Shown: in pieces, positions 25,870 through 33,505 of the stretch
Layout of the letters: each line of letters opens with the position of its first letter
Position numbering within the stretch: the stretch's first letter is position 1
Source: JADGHX01 sp963837755
GTDB taxonomy: Bacteria > Pseudomonadota > Gammaproteobacteria > Steroidobacterales > Steroidobacteraceae
Assembly: GCA_963837755.1 (NCBI GenBank)
Contig: CAWIOP010000004.1
Coordinates: forward strand, 124,001-188,000
Direction: 5' to 3'
DNA: 64,000 bases
Translations under genes and position numbers: made by a program
Notes under the pieces: model-generated
What the model saw: only the letters and a program-made list of their open reading frames with translations
Told to the model about the DNA's origin: nothing
The model's database searches: none

Positions 25870-26535
25870 CCGTCCAGTGCGAGTGCGCTGTGAGCGCGGT
25901 CCAGGCTGACGACCGCAAGCAGTTCGCATCCATGGCCGGTGTCCGGCGAGCCTGCACAGGCATCGACGACCTCGCCGGCGTGTTCTCCCTCATGCACTAC
26001 GCGCGTGCCGGGGGAGGGCGCCGCGCACGCCGCCGTGAAGCGCAGCATGCGGCGTTTGATCGTGCCGCGAAAATGCGTGCGGGCGATGATCTCCTGGCCG
26101 GTATAACAGCCTTTGTCGAAGCTGATGCCGCTCAACAGGTCCAGGTTCAACATCTGCGCGACGAAGAGCTCGTGTGTTTCCGGATAGACCTGCGGCAGGC
26201 CCGCGGCAATGTCGGCGCGGCGCCAGCAGATACTCGGGCCCACCAACGAAAGCCACCTTCGAGCGCAGCACATAGGTGCGCAGTCGAGTCAGCAGCCGCT
26301 TCGCCATTGCCGTGGGAGTCAGCGCGACGATGCCGTCGTCGCGCTCGAGCAACGTGAGCACCGTTTGTACGCGGCCGCGAGCGGAATTGCAGCTCGCGAG
26401 CAGCGCACGCTCCGGCGTCAGCTTGCGCAAATCGTTGCTGAGCTGGCCCTGCAGGAACGTGCGCGCGTCGGCGCCGCTGATGACGAGCGGTACCAGACTA
26501 TTGAGCGCGGAGACTTGCAGCGTCGGCAGATTCAT
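25870..26535 (-). pseudogene. ygfZ: ygfZ-like folate-binding Fe-S repair protein, broken
   Basis: Two frames together give parts of YgfZ (tetrahydrofolate-binding protein for Fe-S maintenance). N-terminal: LVISGADARTFLQGQLSNDL to LRTYVLRSKVAF. C-terminal: RRADIAAGLPQVYPETHELF and FDKGCYTGQEIIARTHFRG with the signature KGCYTGQE. The central part, roughly 80-90 residues in relatives, is missing near 26220-26240, with a frame change. After SLDRAHSALALDG the end is replaced by sequence leading into the hipA fragment. Gene start at 26535 overlaps the Rieske stop by 4 bases. Confidence 0.75.
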
Positions 26536-26951
26536 GGCGCGGTGACCTCCGTAGCGTCATCCTCAACCAATTCGACTCCGCTGACGCAGATGTCGCCGTC
26601 GATCACGGAGATGGAGACGGGCTCCAGCCCCTGGCCCTGGCACGGTCCGTCTACGCAGCGACCGGTGCCGATCTCGAACAGCGCACCGTGTTTGCCGCAC
26701 ATGAGGCGCAGGCCGCTGGGGTCGAGAAACTGATTGCGCTCCCAGTCGAGATTGACGCCCTGGTGCGGGCACTGGTTGATGTAGCCGAACGCCCGGTCGC
26801 CCCAGCGCACCACAAGAATGGAAAACGCTTTCTCGCCGCCATGCTCCGCTCGCCGCAGCAGCTGGAAGGCCTTCGCCCTGCGGTTCGGGATGTCGTTCAA
26901 GCCGCAGATGGCGTAGTGGACGAGAGCGAGTGCGTGTGGCGCTGTGCTCAT
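26532..26951 (-). CDS. Rieske [2Fe-2S] protein
   Basis: A 139-residue soluble Rieske-type protein: YINQCPHQGVNLDWERN (CxH) and LMCGKHGALFEIGTG (CxxH) are the two halves of the cluster site. It probably carries electrons in the accessory operon. The ATG overlaps the ankyrin stop (ATGA) and the TGA overlaps the ygfZ ATG, so it is central to this operon. Confidence 0.92.
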   Translation of the reverse strand: MSTAPHALALVHYAICGLNDIPNRRAKAFQLLRRAEHGGEKAFSILVVRWGDRAFGYINQCPHQGVNLDWERNQFLDPSGLRLMCGKHGALFEIGTGRCVDGPCQGQGLEPVSISVIDGDICVSGVELVEDDATEVTAP

Positions 26952-27393
26952 GGAGTGGTTCCCAGAGGAGACTCGAAGTATCCGGCCCGCGGCGGCATTG
27001 CTACGTCCCTGGCCAGCAAGAGCGAGTTGGCGGACAGCGAGAATTCGCGCCAGGCTGCGGCGATGTCGCGCAGTATGGCCTGCTCGTACTCTTTCGAGAG
27101 GAAAGTTCGACGAGCCGGCGGCCGTTGCGATTGTCGATGTCGATGCCCGCACCGGTCAGCACGTCGATCACCTCAAGATTGACGCCGACACAAGCGAGCC
27201 ACAAGGCATTGTTGCCGTCGCTGTTGCGCGCATCGAGATTCGCGCCACCGCGGATGAGCATCTTTACGATCGCCGCGTTGCCGAGGCTGGCCTTCATGAG
27301 TGGCGTGGTGCGATTGCCGATCACCGATTCGTAGTCATTCGGTGGAAAGCCGTGCTCCACGAGCCACGACTGCAATTCACTGCGGGTTGTCAC
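26948..27393 (-). CDS. Ankyrin-repeat protein (two apparent frameshifts)
   Basis: Ankyrin repeats are visible: NRTTPLMKASLGNAAIVKMLIRGGANLDARNSDGNNALWLACVGVNLEVIDVLTGAGID. After NRN two +1 changes near 27100-27130 are needed to reach EYEQAILRDIAAAWREFSL and the end FESPLGTTP, whose TGA overlaps the Rieske ATG. That overlap supports the corrected reading. Short ankyrin proteins of this kind occur beside nif genes and probably bind other proteins. Confidence 0.75.
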
Positions 27394-27802
27394 TGTTGCG
27401 CATCCAGTCAGCGGTCTTGAACAGCTTTTCCAGGAGCGACTCGCGCAGGCGCTCGGAGCCCACTACTTCCTCCATCGCGCCGCGCATGCAGTGCATCCAC
27501 GCGTCGCGTTCCGGCACGCCGATGCGAAACGGCAGGTGGCGCATGCGCAGCCGCGGATGGCCGCGCTCCTGTGAATACAGGCTCGGGCCGCCCAGCCACT
27601 CGGCCAGATATTTCTTGAGCACGGCCTTGCTGCCGCTCAAATCGGGCGGGTGCAGGGCGCGTATGGTCGCCGCGACCGGCAGAGTGTCCATGCGGCGATA
27701 GAAGGATTCGACGAGCCGGTCGACCGCCGCCTGGCCGCCCATGAGCTCGAAATGCGACTGGGCAACGGGCTCGCCGGCGATCATCGTTACGCCCTCAGCC
27801 AC
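27377..27802 (-). CDS. Group II truncated haemoglobin
   Basis: A 141-residue truncated globin: SHFELMGGQAAVDRLVESFYRRMD with Tyr B10, YLAEWLGGPSLYSQERGHPRLRMRHLPFRIG with the proximal His, and RDAWMHCMRGAM with Trp G8. Binds O2 or NO, so a role in oxygen or NO control around nitrogenase is plausible. Start is a GTG at 27802 (ATG at 27784 possible). It overlaps both neighbours. Confidence 0.92.
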   Translation of the reverse strand: MAEGVTMIAGEPVAQSHFELMGGQAAVDRLVESFYRRMDTLPVAATIRALHPPDLSGSKAVLKKYLAEWLGGPSLYSQERGHPRLRMRHLPFRIGVPERDAWMHCMRGAMEEVVGSERLRESLLEKLFKTADWMRNSDNPQ

Positions 27803-28334
27803 CGTGGTCCCCGTTTCGCAATTCCAATGCAGCCCGCTCAGCGTAGGGCGCCGCTGTACTGATGCGCGTGTCCGCGATAGCGCGCCCCACGGTGAAGTGA
27901 TAGAGCGACTGATAGCGCTGGTCGTGCAGCCCCGCTTCCCAATGCAGCTGCCTGTAGCGCCACGGCTCGTCCGACACGAGTTTTCCGAGCTCCGCCAGCA
28001 TGGCGAGCGAGAAACAGCTATCGCTAGCGATTGCCTGGTGACAGCTCAGCGTGCGGGCGATTTGCCGGAAATCCCCGAGGAACAGCTGGAACAGCGGCAC
28101 GTGCTCCGGTGCGTGCTCGATCCGCCGCCAGAGAAAGTCCTTGTGCAGGGAATTGCGCAGCGAGCGTTCCGCGCCTGGATGGCGCGGCAGTGCGTAGAGC
28201 CCCGGCGCCAGCCCTTCGACGCGATGGACGAACAGGAGCGGATGAACGCGAGCCCGGTAATCCCAGAGGTCCCACGGCAGGGTCGGACGGGTCAGCAGGC
28301 AATCCAGCAGATGGAAGAAGCCGCCGGCATTCAT
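27795..28334 (-). CDS. Nitroreductase/SagB-like protein, N-terminally short
   Basis: A 179-residue protein resembling the C-terminal half of SagB-type nitroreductases: LLFVHRVEGLAPGLYALPRHP and ARTLSCHQAIASDSCFSLAMLAELG. The N-terminal FMN-binding half (RRS motif) is absent. The ATG at 28334 overlaps the upstream receiver gene's TGA (ATGA), so the short form may be genuinely translated rather than debris. Activity cannot be assumed. Confidence 0.65.
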   Translation of the reverse strand: MNAGGFFHLLDCLLTRPTLPWDLWDYRARVHPLLFVHRVEGLAPGLYALPRHPGAERSLRNSLHKDFLWRRIEHAPEHVPLFQLFLGDFRQIARTLSCHQAIASDSCFSLAMLAELGKLVSDEPWRYRQLHWEAGLHDQRYQSLYHFTVGRAIADTRISTAAPYAERAALELRNGDHGG

Positions 28335-28774
28335 CGTGTATTTGCGATCGACGCCACCTGCACCGGAATCGACAGCGCGGTCCGGCGTCCCAGCAGGATG
28401 TCGACCTTGCGGCGTACGGATTCGATGGTCAGGGGCTTGGCCAGCAGCGAATGCGCGCCCTGTTTCAGGCAACTCTGCGCGGTGGCATCACTCGCCGAGT
28501 CGGCAACGATCGCGATCTTTGCGCCGGGGATGCGTGCGCGAATCTCGCCCACCACGCCGACGCCCTGGGCTTGCACGATGGGCATGCCAAGCAGGATCAC
28601 GTCCGGCTTCCAGCTCACGGCCTTGTCGTAAGCCTCGGCGACGCTCGGGATCTCGTGCGTTTCGTTCTCGTCGTGGAGCATGAACTGCAAGACCGCCCGC
28701 GTGATCTCGTCGCTGTCGACGACGAACACGCGCTTGTTCTCCACGGCTCTGGAGCTCTCGACACCGATTTGCAT
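28331..28774 (-). CDS. Receiver-domain protein lacking the phospho-acceptor Asp
   Basis: A 147-residue single receiver domain: VFVVDSDEITRAVLQFML (acid pocket), VADSASD (Ser/Thr switch) and LLAKPLTIESV (Lys113). The usual acceptor Asp is Gly63 in PDVILLGMP, so normal phosphorylation is not expected. There is no output domain. Start ATG 28774 is chosen because GAGG lies 8 bases upstream and a sigma54 promoter ends 35 bases before it. The longer ATG at 28825 lies within that promoter. Confidence 0.85.
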   Translation of the reverse strand: MQIGVESSRAVENKRVFVVDSDEITRAVLQFMLHDENETHEIPSVAEAYDKAVSWKPDVILLGMPIVQAQGVGVVGEIRARIPGAKIAIVADSASDATAQSCLKQGAHSLLAKPLTIESVRRKVDILLGRRTALSIPVQVASIANTR

Positions 28775-28808
28775 AAGCGCCTCGCGGCAAAGTGTTGCCG
28801 TGAGTGTT

Positions 28809-28824
28809 TGCAAATGCCGTTCCA
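28809..28824 (-). promoter_or_regulatory. Sigma54 promoter for the receiver/globin/Rieske operon
   Basis: The minus strand reads TGGAACGGCATTTGCA, a -24/-12 match with one change (C to A). Transcription would start near 28797 and run through receiver, nitroreductase-like, globin, ankyrin, Rieske and ygfZ. Confidence 0.75.
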
Positions 28825-29032
28825 TGGGCACGGGTGACCGCGGCAGCGCAGATTGTGGGCGACGTGCGCCGCTGGCTTTCCAATGAAGGGCAGCAGTCCG
28901 GCAGCGCCATTCGGCGCACGCGGTCATCGAGCGGAATCATTGTCTTAGCGGCACGCGGGTTGGCGCGGCATGACGGACCACCAGCGGCGGCCGCTCGACA
29001 TCACGCCGCCCGCGGCGCGAGCCCTCCGAAGT

Positions 29033-29048
29033 TGTTCTCTTTCGGACA
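29033..29048. promoter_or_regulatory. NifA site 1 upstream of nifH
   Basis: TGTTCTCTTTCGGACA is a perfect TGT-N10-ACA, 101 bases before the nifH -24 element and 209 bases from the divergent promoter. The 559-base gap between the receiver gene and nifH holds only regulatory sites, no gene that I can support. Confidence 0.87.
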
Positions 29049-29062
29049 GCGAACGCACGTGG

Positions 29063-29078
29063 TGTCGGGTTCGGAACA
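29063..29078. promoter_or_regulatory. NifA site 2 upstream of nifH
   Basis: TGTCGGGTTCGGAACA is a perfect TGT-N10-ACA. It starts 30 bases after site 1, about three helical turns, so both face the same side of the DNA, and it is 71 bases from the nifH -24 element. Confidence 0.87.
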
Positions 29079-29148
29079 ATCGAAACAGCCGTGCCGGCGC
29101 GCCGATTCGAGCCGGGAAAAACAGGCATTTACCGCATCCTGGGCGCAA

Positions 29149-29164
29149 TGGCATGCGCCTTGCT
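29149..29164 (+). promoter_or_regulatory. Sigma54 promoter for nifHDK
   Basis: TGGCATGCGCCTTGCT is a full -24/-12 match. Transcription should start near 29175, giving a leader of about 160 bases before nifH. Confidence 0.92.
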
Positions 29165-29333
29165 CTATCCCTCCGCGAGCGGCGAGTGGTTGTTGGATGC
29201 GACGCCAATCCGAAGAAGAGCAAAGGCCAGCGTCTACCAGCCCGCGGCGGATAACGGTCAACGGTAGCGAGGCGCGCGCCGGTCGCGCGACTTGCTCGAC
29301 GACTCACACATTCGAGCACGAAGGAGACTTCAC

Positions 29334-30230
29334 ATGGCATCTCTGCGTCAAATCGCTTTCTACGGCAAGGGCGGCATCGGCAAGTCCACCACGTCCCAGA
29401 ACACCCTGGCGGCGCTCGCCGAGCTCGGCCAGAAGGTCCTGATCGTCGGCTGCGACCCGAAGGCCGACTCCACCCGCCTGATCCTGCACGCCAAGGCGCA
29501 GGACACCGTCCTGAGCCTGGCCGCCGACGCCGGCAGCGTCGAGGACCTGGAGCTCGAAGACGTGATGAAGGTCGGCTACAAGGACATCCGGTGCGTCGAG
29601 TCCGGCGGCCCGGAGCCGGGCGTCGGCTGCGCCGGCCGCGGCGTCATCACCTCCATCAACTTCCTGGAAGAGAACGGCGCCTACGACGACGTCGACTACG
29701 TCTCCTACGACGTGCTGGGCGACGTGGTGTGCGGCGGCTTCGCCATGCCGATCCGCGAGAACAAGGCGCAGGAGATCTACATCGTCATGTCCGGCGAGAT
29801 GATGGCCATGTACGCCGCCAACAACATCTCCAAGGGCATCCTGAAGTACGCCAACTCCGGCGGCGTGCGCCTGGGCGGCCTGATCTGCAACGAGCGCCAG
29901 ACCGACAAGGAGCTGGAGCTGGCCGAAGCGCTGGCCGAAGAAGCTCGGCACCCAGCTGATCCACTTCGTGCCGCGCGACAACGTCGTGCAGCACGCCGAG
30001 CTGCGCCGCATGACGGTGATCGAGTACGCGCCGGAGTCGAAGCAGGCCGAGGAGTACCGCCAGCTGGCGCAGAAGATCCACGACAACGCCGGCAAGGGCA
30101 TCATCCCGACCCCGATCACCATGGACGAGCTGGAAGACATGCTGATGGAGTACGGCATCATGAAAGCGGTCGACGAAACGCATGGTCGGCAAGACGCGCC
30201 GCCGAGCTGGCCGCGGCTGCAGCAGCGTAG
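29334..30230 (+). CDS. nifH: Nitrogenase iron protein NifH (three extra bases)
   Basis: Dinitrogenase reductase, the ATP-dependent electron donor to NifDK. P-loop FYGKGGIGKSTTSQN, cluster Cys in EPGVGCAGRGVITS and GDVVCGGFAMPI. Arg in GCAGRG is the known ADP-ribosylation position. Extra bases at 29937, 30181 and 30197 (GCC|G|AAG, ACG|C|ATG, ACG|C|GCC) move the frame. Without them the gene is 297 residues ending TAAELAAAAAA at TAG 30228. All three pairs are synonymous wobble alternatives. GAAGGAG precedes the ATG. Confidence 0.97.
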   Translation: MASLRQIAFYGKGGIGKSTTSQNTLAALAELGQKVLIVGCDPKADSTRLILHAKAQDTVLSLAADAGSVEDLELEDVMKVGYKDIRCVESGGPEPGVGCAGRGVITSINFLEENGAYDDVDYVSYDVLGDVVCGGFAMPIRENKAQEIYIVMSGEMMAMYAANNISKGILKYANSGGVRLGGLICNERQTDKELELAEALAEEARHPADPLRAARQRRAARRAAPHDGDRVRAGVEAGRGVPPAGAEDPRQRRQGHHPDPDHHGRAGRHADGVRHHESGRRNAWSARRAAELAAAAAA

Positions 30231-30306
30231 CGGCTGTGAGCCGCGATCCCTCGCAGCCGAGCGGATCGGGCTGACCGCGTTCAGCGTAACTCAATGAGGT
30301 AGCAAC

Positions 30307-31811
30307 ATGAGTCTGAGCACAGCAGCACAGCTTGAAGACACCAAGGCTCGCAACAAGGAGCTGATCGACGAGGTGCTGGAGGCCTATCCGGAAAAGATAC
30401 GCCAAGCGCCGCGCCAAGCATCTGGGCACCTGTCGAAGAGGGCAAGCCCGATTGCGGCGTGAAGTCCAACATCAAGTCCATGCCCGGCGTGATGACGATC
30501 CGCGGCTGCGCCTACGCCGGCTCCAAGGGCGTGGTGTGGGGTCCGATCAAGGACATGGTCCACATCAGCCACGGCCCGGTCGGCTGCGGCCAGTACTCCT
30601 GGGCCGCGCGGCGCAACTACTACATCGGCACCACCGGCGTCGACACCTTCGTGCACCATGCAGTTCACCTCCGATTTCCAGGAGAAGGACATCGTCTTCG
30701 GCGGCGACAAGAAGCTCGACAAGATCGATCGACGAGATCCAGGAGCTGTTCCCGCTGGACAAGGGCATCTCGGTCCAGTCCGAATGCCCGATCGGCCTGA
30801 TCGGCGACGACATCGAAGCGGTGTCGAAGAAGAAGTCGCAAGGAATACGACGGCAAGACCATCGTGCCGGTGCGCTGCGAAGGTTTCCGCGGCGTGTCGC
30901 AGTCCCTCGGCCACCACATCGCCAACGACGCGATCCGCGACTGGGTGTTCGACAAGCAGGCCGGCAAGCCGTCCGATTTCGTGGGCACGCCGTACGACGT
31001 CGCCATCATCGGCGACTACAACATCGGCGGCGACGCCTGGTCCTCGCGCATCCTGCTGGAAGAGATGGGCCTGCGCGTGATCGCGCAGTGGTCCGGCGAC
31101 GGCACGCATCGCGGAGATGGAAGCGACGCCGAAAGCCGAAGCTCAACCTGCTCCACTGCTACCGCTCGATGAACTACATCTGCCGCCACATGGAAGAGAA
31201 GTACGGCATTCCCTGGGTGGAGTACAACTTCTTCGGCCCGACCAAGATCGAGGAGTCGCTGCGCAAGATCGCCGGCCACTTCGACGACACCATCAAGGAA
31301 GGCGCCGAGCGCGTGATCGCCAAGTACAAGCCGCTGATGGACGCGGTGATCGCCAAGTACAGGCCGCGCCTGGAGGGCAAGAAGGTGATGCTCTACGTCG
31401 GCGGCCTGCGTCCGCGCCACGTCATCGGCGCCTACGAGGACCTGGGCATGGAAGTGGTCGGCACCGGCTACGAGTTCGGCCACAACGACGACTACCAGCG
31501 CACCACCCACTACGTGAAAGACGGCACGCTGATCTACGACGACGTCACCGGCTACGAGTTCGAGAAGTTCGTCGAGAAGGTGCAAGCCCGACCTGGTCGG
31601 CTCCGGCATCAAGGAAAAGTACGTGTTCCAGAAGATGGGCGTGCCGTTCCGCCAGATGCACTCCTGGGACTACTCCGGCCCGTACCACGGCTACGACGGC
31701 TTCGCGATCTTCGCCCGCGACATGGACATGGCCATCAACTCCCCCGTGTGGGCGTTGGCCAAGGCACCGTGGAAGACCGCCAGCAGAAGTGAAGCAGCCA
31801 AGGCGGAATAG
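30307..31811 (+). CDS. nifD: Nitrogenase MoFe protein alpha chain NifD (eight extra bases)
   Basis: Alpha subunit holding FeMo-co and half of the P-cluster. Present in pieces over three frames: MPGVMTIRGCAYAGSKGVVWG, HGPVGCGQYSWAARRNYY (P-cluster Cys), SECPIGLIGDDI, FVGTPYDVAIIGDYNIGGDAW, HCYRSMNYICRHMEEKYGIPW (FeMo-co Cys) and FRQMHSWDYSGPYHGYDGFAIFARDMD (FeMo-co His). Extra bases at 30397, 30434, 30654, 30727, 30842, 31107, 31138 and 31583. Corrected length is about 498 residues. If one wobble base is missing near 31780 the stop would be at 31792 (end QQK) instead of 31811. Confidence 0.96.
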
Positions 31812-31887
31812 TGCGACGGCGGGCCCGGTGGCTTGCCGCCGTGGCCCGCCCGCTGCTCATACCGATGAATTGACGAGGAGACGGTCT

Positions 31888-33453
31888 ATGACTCAGAGCG
31901 CCGACGCACGTACTCGACCACTTCGACCTGTTCCGGCAGCCGGAATACAAGGAGATGCTCGAGAACAAGAAAAAGAACTTCGAGAATCCGGTTCCCGCCG
32001 CGGAGCCTCGAGCGGGTCGCGCGAGTGGACCAAGACACCCGAATATCGCGACAAGAACTTCGCCCGCGAGGCCTTGACGGTGAACCCCGCCAAGGCCTGC
32101 CAGCCGCTCGGCGCCGTGTTCGCGGCGGTGGGCTTCGAAAGCACCTTGCCTTTCGTGCATGGCTCGCAGGGGTGCGTGGCCTACTACCGCAGCCACTTCT
32201 CCCGTCACTTCAAGGAGCCGAGCTCCTGCGTGTCTTCGTCCATGACGGAAGACGCCGCCGTGTTCGGTGGTCTGAACAACATGATCGACGGCCTGGCCAA
32301 TGCGTACAGCCTGTACAAGCCGAAGATGATCGCCGTCTCGACCACCTGCATGGCGGAGGTGATCGGCGACGACCTGAACGCCTTCATCAAGAACTCGAAG
32401 GAGAAAGGCTCGGTGCCCGCCGAGTTCGACGTGCCGTTCGCCCACACGCCGGCGTTCGTCGGCAGCCACATCACCGGCTACGACAACATGATGAAGGGCA
32501 TCTTCGAGCACTTCTGGGATGGCAAGGCCGGCACGGCGCCGAAGCTTGCACGCGTGCCCAATGAGAAGATCAATTTCATCGGCGGCTTCGACGGCTACAC
32601 GGTGGGCAACCTGCGCGAAGTGAAGCGAATCTTCGAGCTGATGGACGTCGAGCACACGATTCTCGGCGACAACAGCGACGTGTGGGATACGCCGACCGAC
32701 GGCGAGTTCCGCATGTACGACGGCGGCACCACGCTGGTTGAGGCGGCCGACGCGCTGCACGCCAAGGCCACGCTTTCCATGCAGGAATACTGTACGGAAA
32801 AGACGCTGCCCTTCATCGGCGGCCACGGCCAGGAAGTGGTGGCCTTCAATCATCCGGTGGGTGTTGCCGGCGACCGACGAATTCCTGATGGAGGTCTCGC
32901 GGATCACGCGGCAAAGCGATTCCGGAAGAGCTGGCCCGGGAGCGCGGGCGCGTGGTGGATGCGATGGCGGACTCCAGCGCGCATATCCACGGCAAGAAGT
33001 TCGCAATCTACGGTGATCCGGACCTGTGCCTGGGCCTTGTCGGCTTCCTGCTGGAGCTCGGGGCCGAGCCGACCCACGTGCTGGCGACCAACGGCAACAA
33101 GCAATGGGCCGAGAAGGTGCAGGCGCTGTTCGACAGCTCACCGTTCGGCAAGAACTGCCACGTGTACGCCGGCAAGGATCTGTGGCACATGCGCTCGCTC
33201 CTGTTCACCGAGCCGGTCGACTTCCTGATCGGCAACACCTACGGCAAGTACCTGGAGCGCGACACCGGCACGCCGCTGATCCGCATCGGGTTCCCGATCA
33301 TTCGACCGCCATCACCATCACCGTTATCCGGTGTGGGGCTACCAGGGCGCGATGAACGTGCTGGTGTGGATTCTCGACAAGATCTTCGACGAGATCGACA
33401 AGAACACCATCGTGCCGGCCAAGACGGACTTCAGCTTCGACATCATTCGCTAA
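31888..33453 (+). CDS. nifK: Nitrogenase MoFe protein beta chain NifK (six extra bases)
   Basis: Beta subunit with the other P-cluster half. N-terminal HFDLFRQPEYKEMLENKKKN, then ACQPLGAVFAAVGFESTLPF, HGSQGCVAYYRSHFSRHF, SSSMTEDAAVFGG, MIAVSTTCMAEVIGDDL and HHHHRYPVWGYQGAMNVLVWIL. Extra bases at 31906, 32006, 32019 (these cancel), then 32872, 32909 and 33300. Removing all six gives 519 residues and TAA at 33451. The middle 850 bases are undisturbed. Follows nifD by about 76 bases. Confidence 0.96.
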
Positions 33454-33505
33454 TCGATTCCGAGGTGACCCGCGCCACGGATGGTGCGCATCCAGGAGAC
33501 ACGAT

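Noticed and set aside
31117..33228. A 703-codon open frame spanning the nifD end and nifK
   Set aside because: It is a chance joining of two shifted genes; the first part is out-of-frame nifD and the rest is nifK.
4072..33453. Reading fixABCX and nifBHDK as real pseudogenes
   Set aside because: Breaks fall at codon boundaries and double or drop synonymous wobble bases, and corrected lengths are all normal. True decay would scatter indels and add missense or stop changes.
4072..33453. Programmed frameshifting in nif and fix genes
   Set aside because: Far too many sites, no slippery heptamers or common motif, and essential enzymes would be made at negligible levels.
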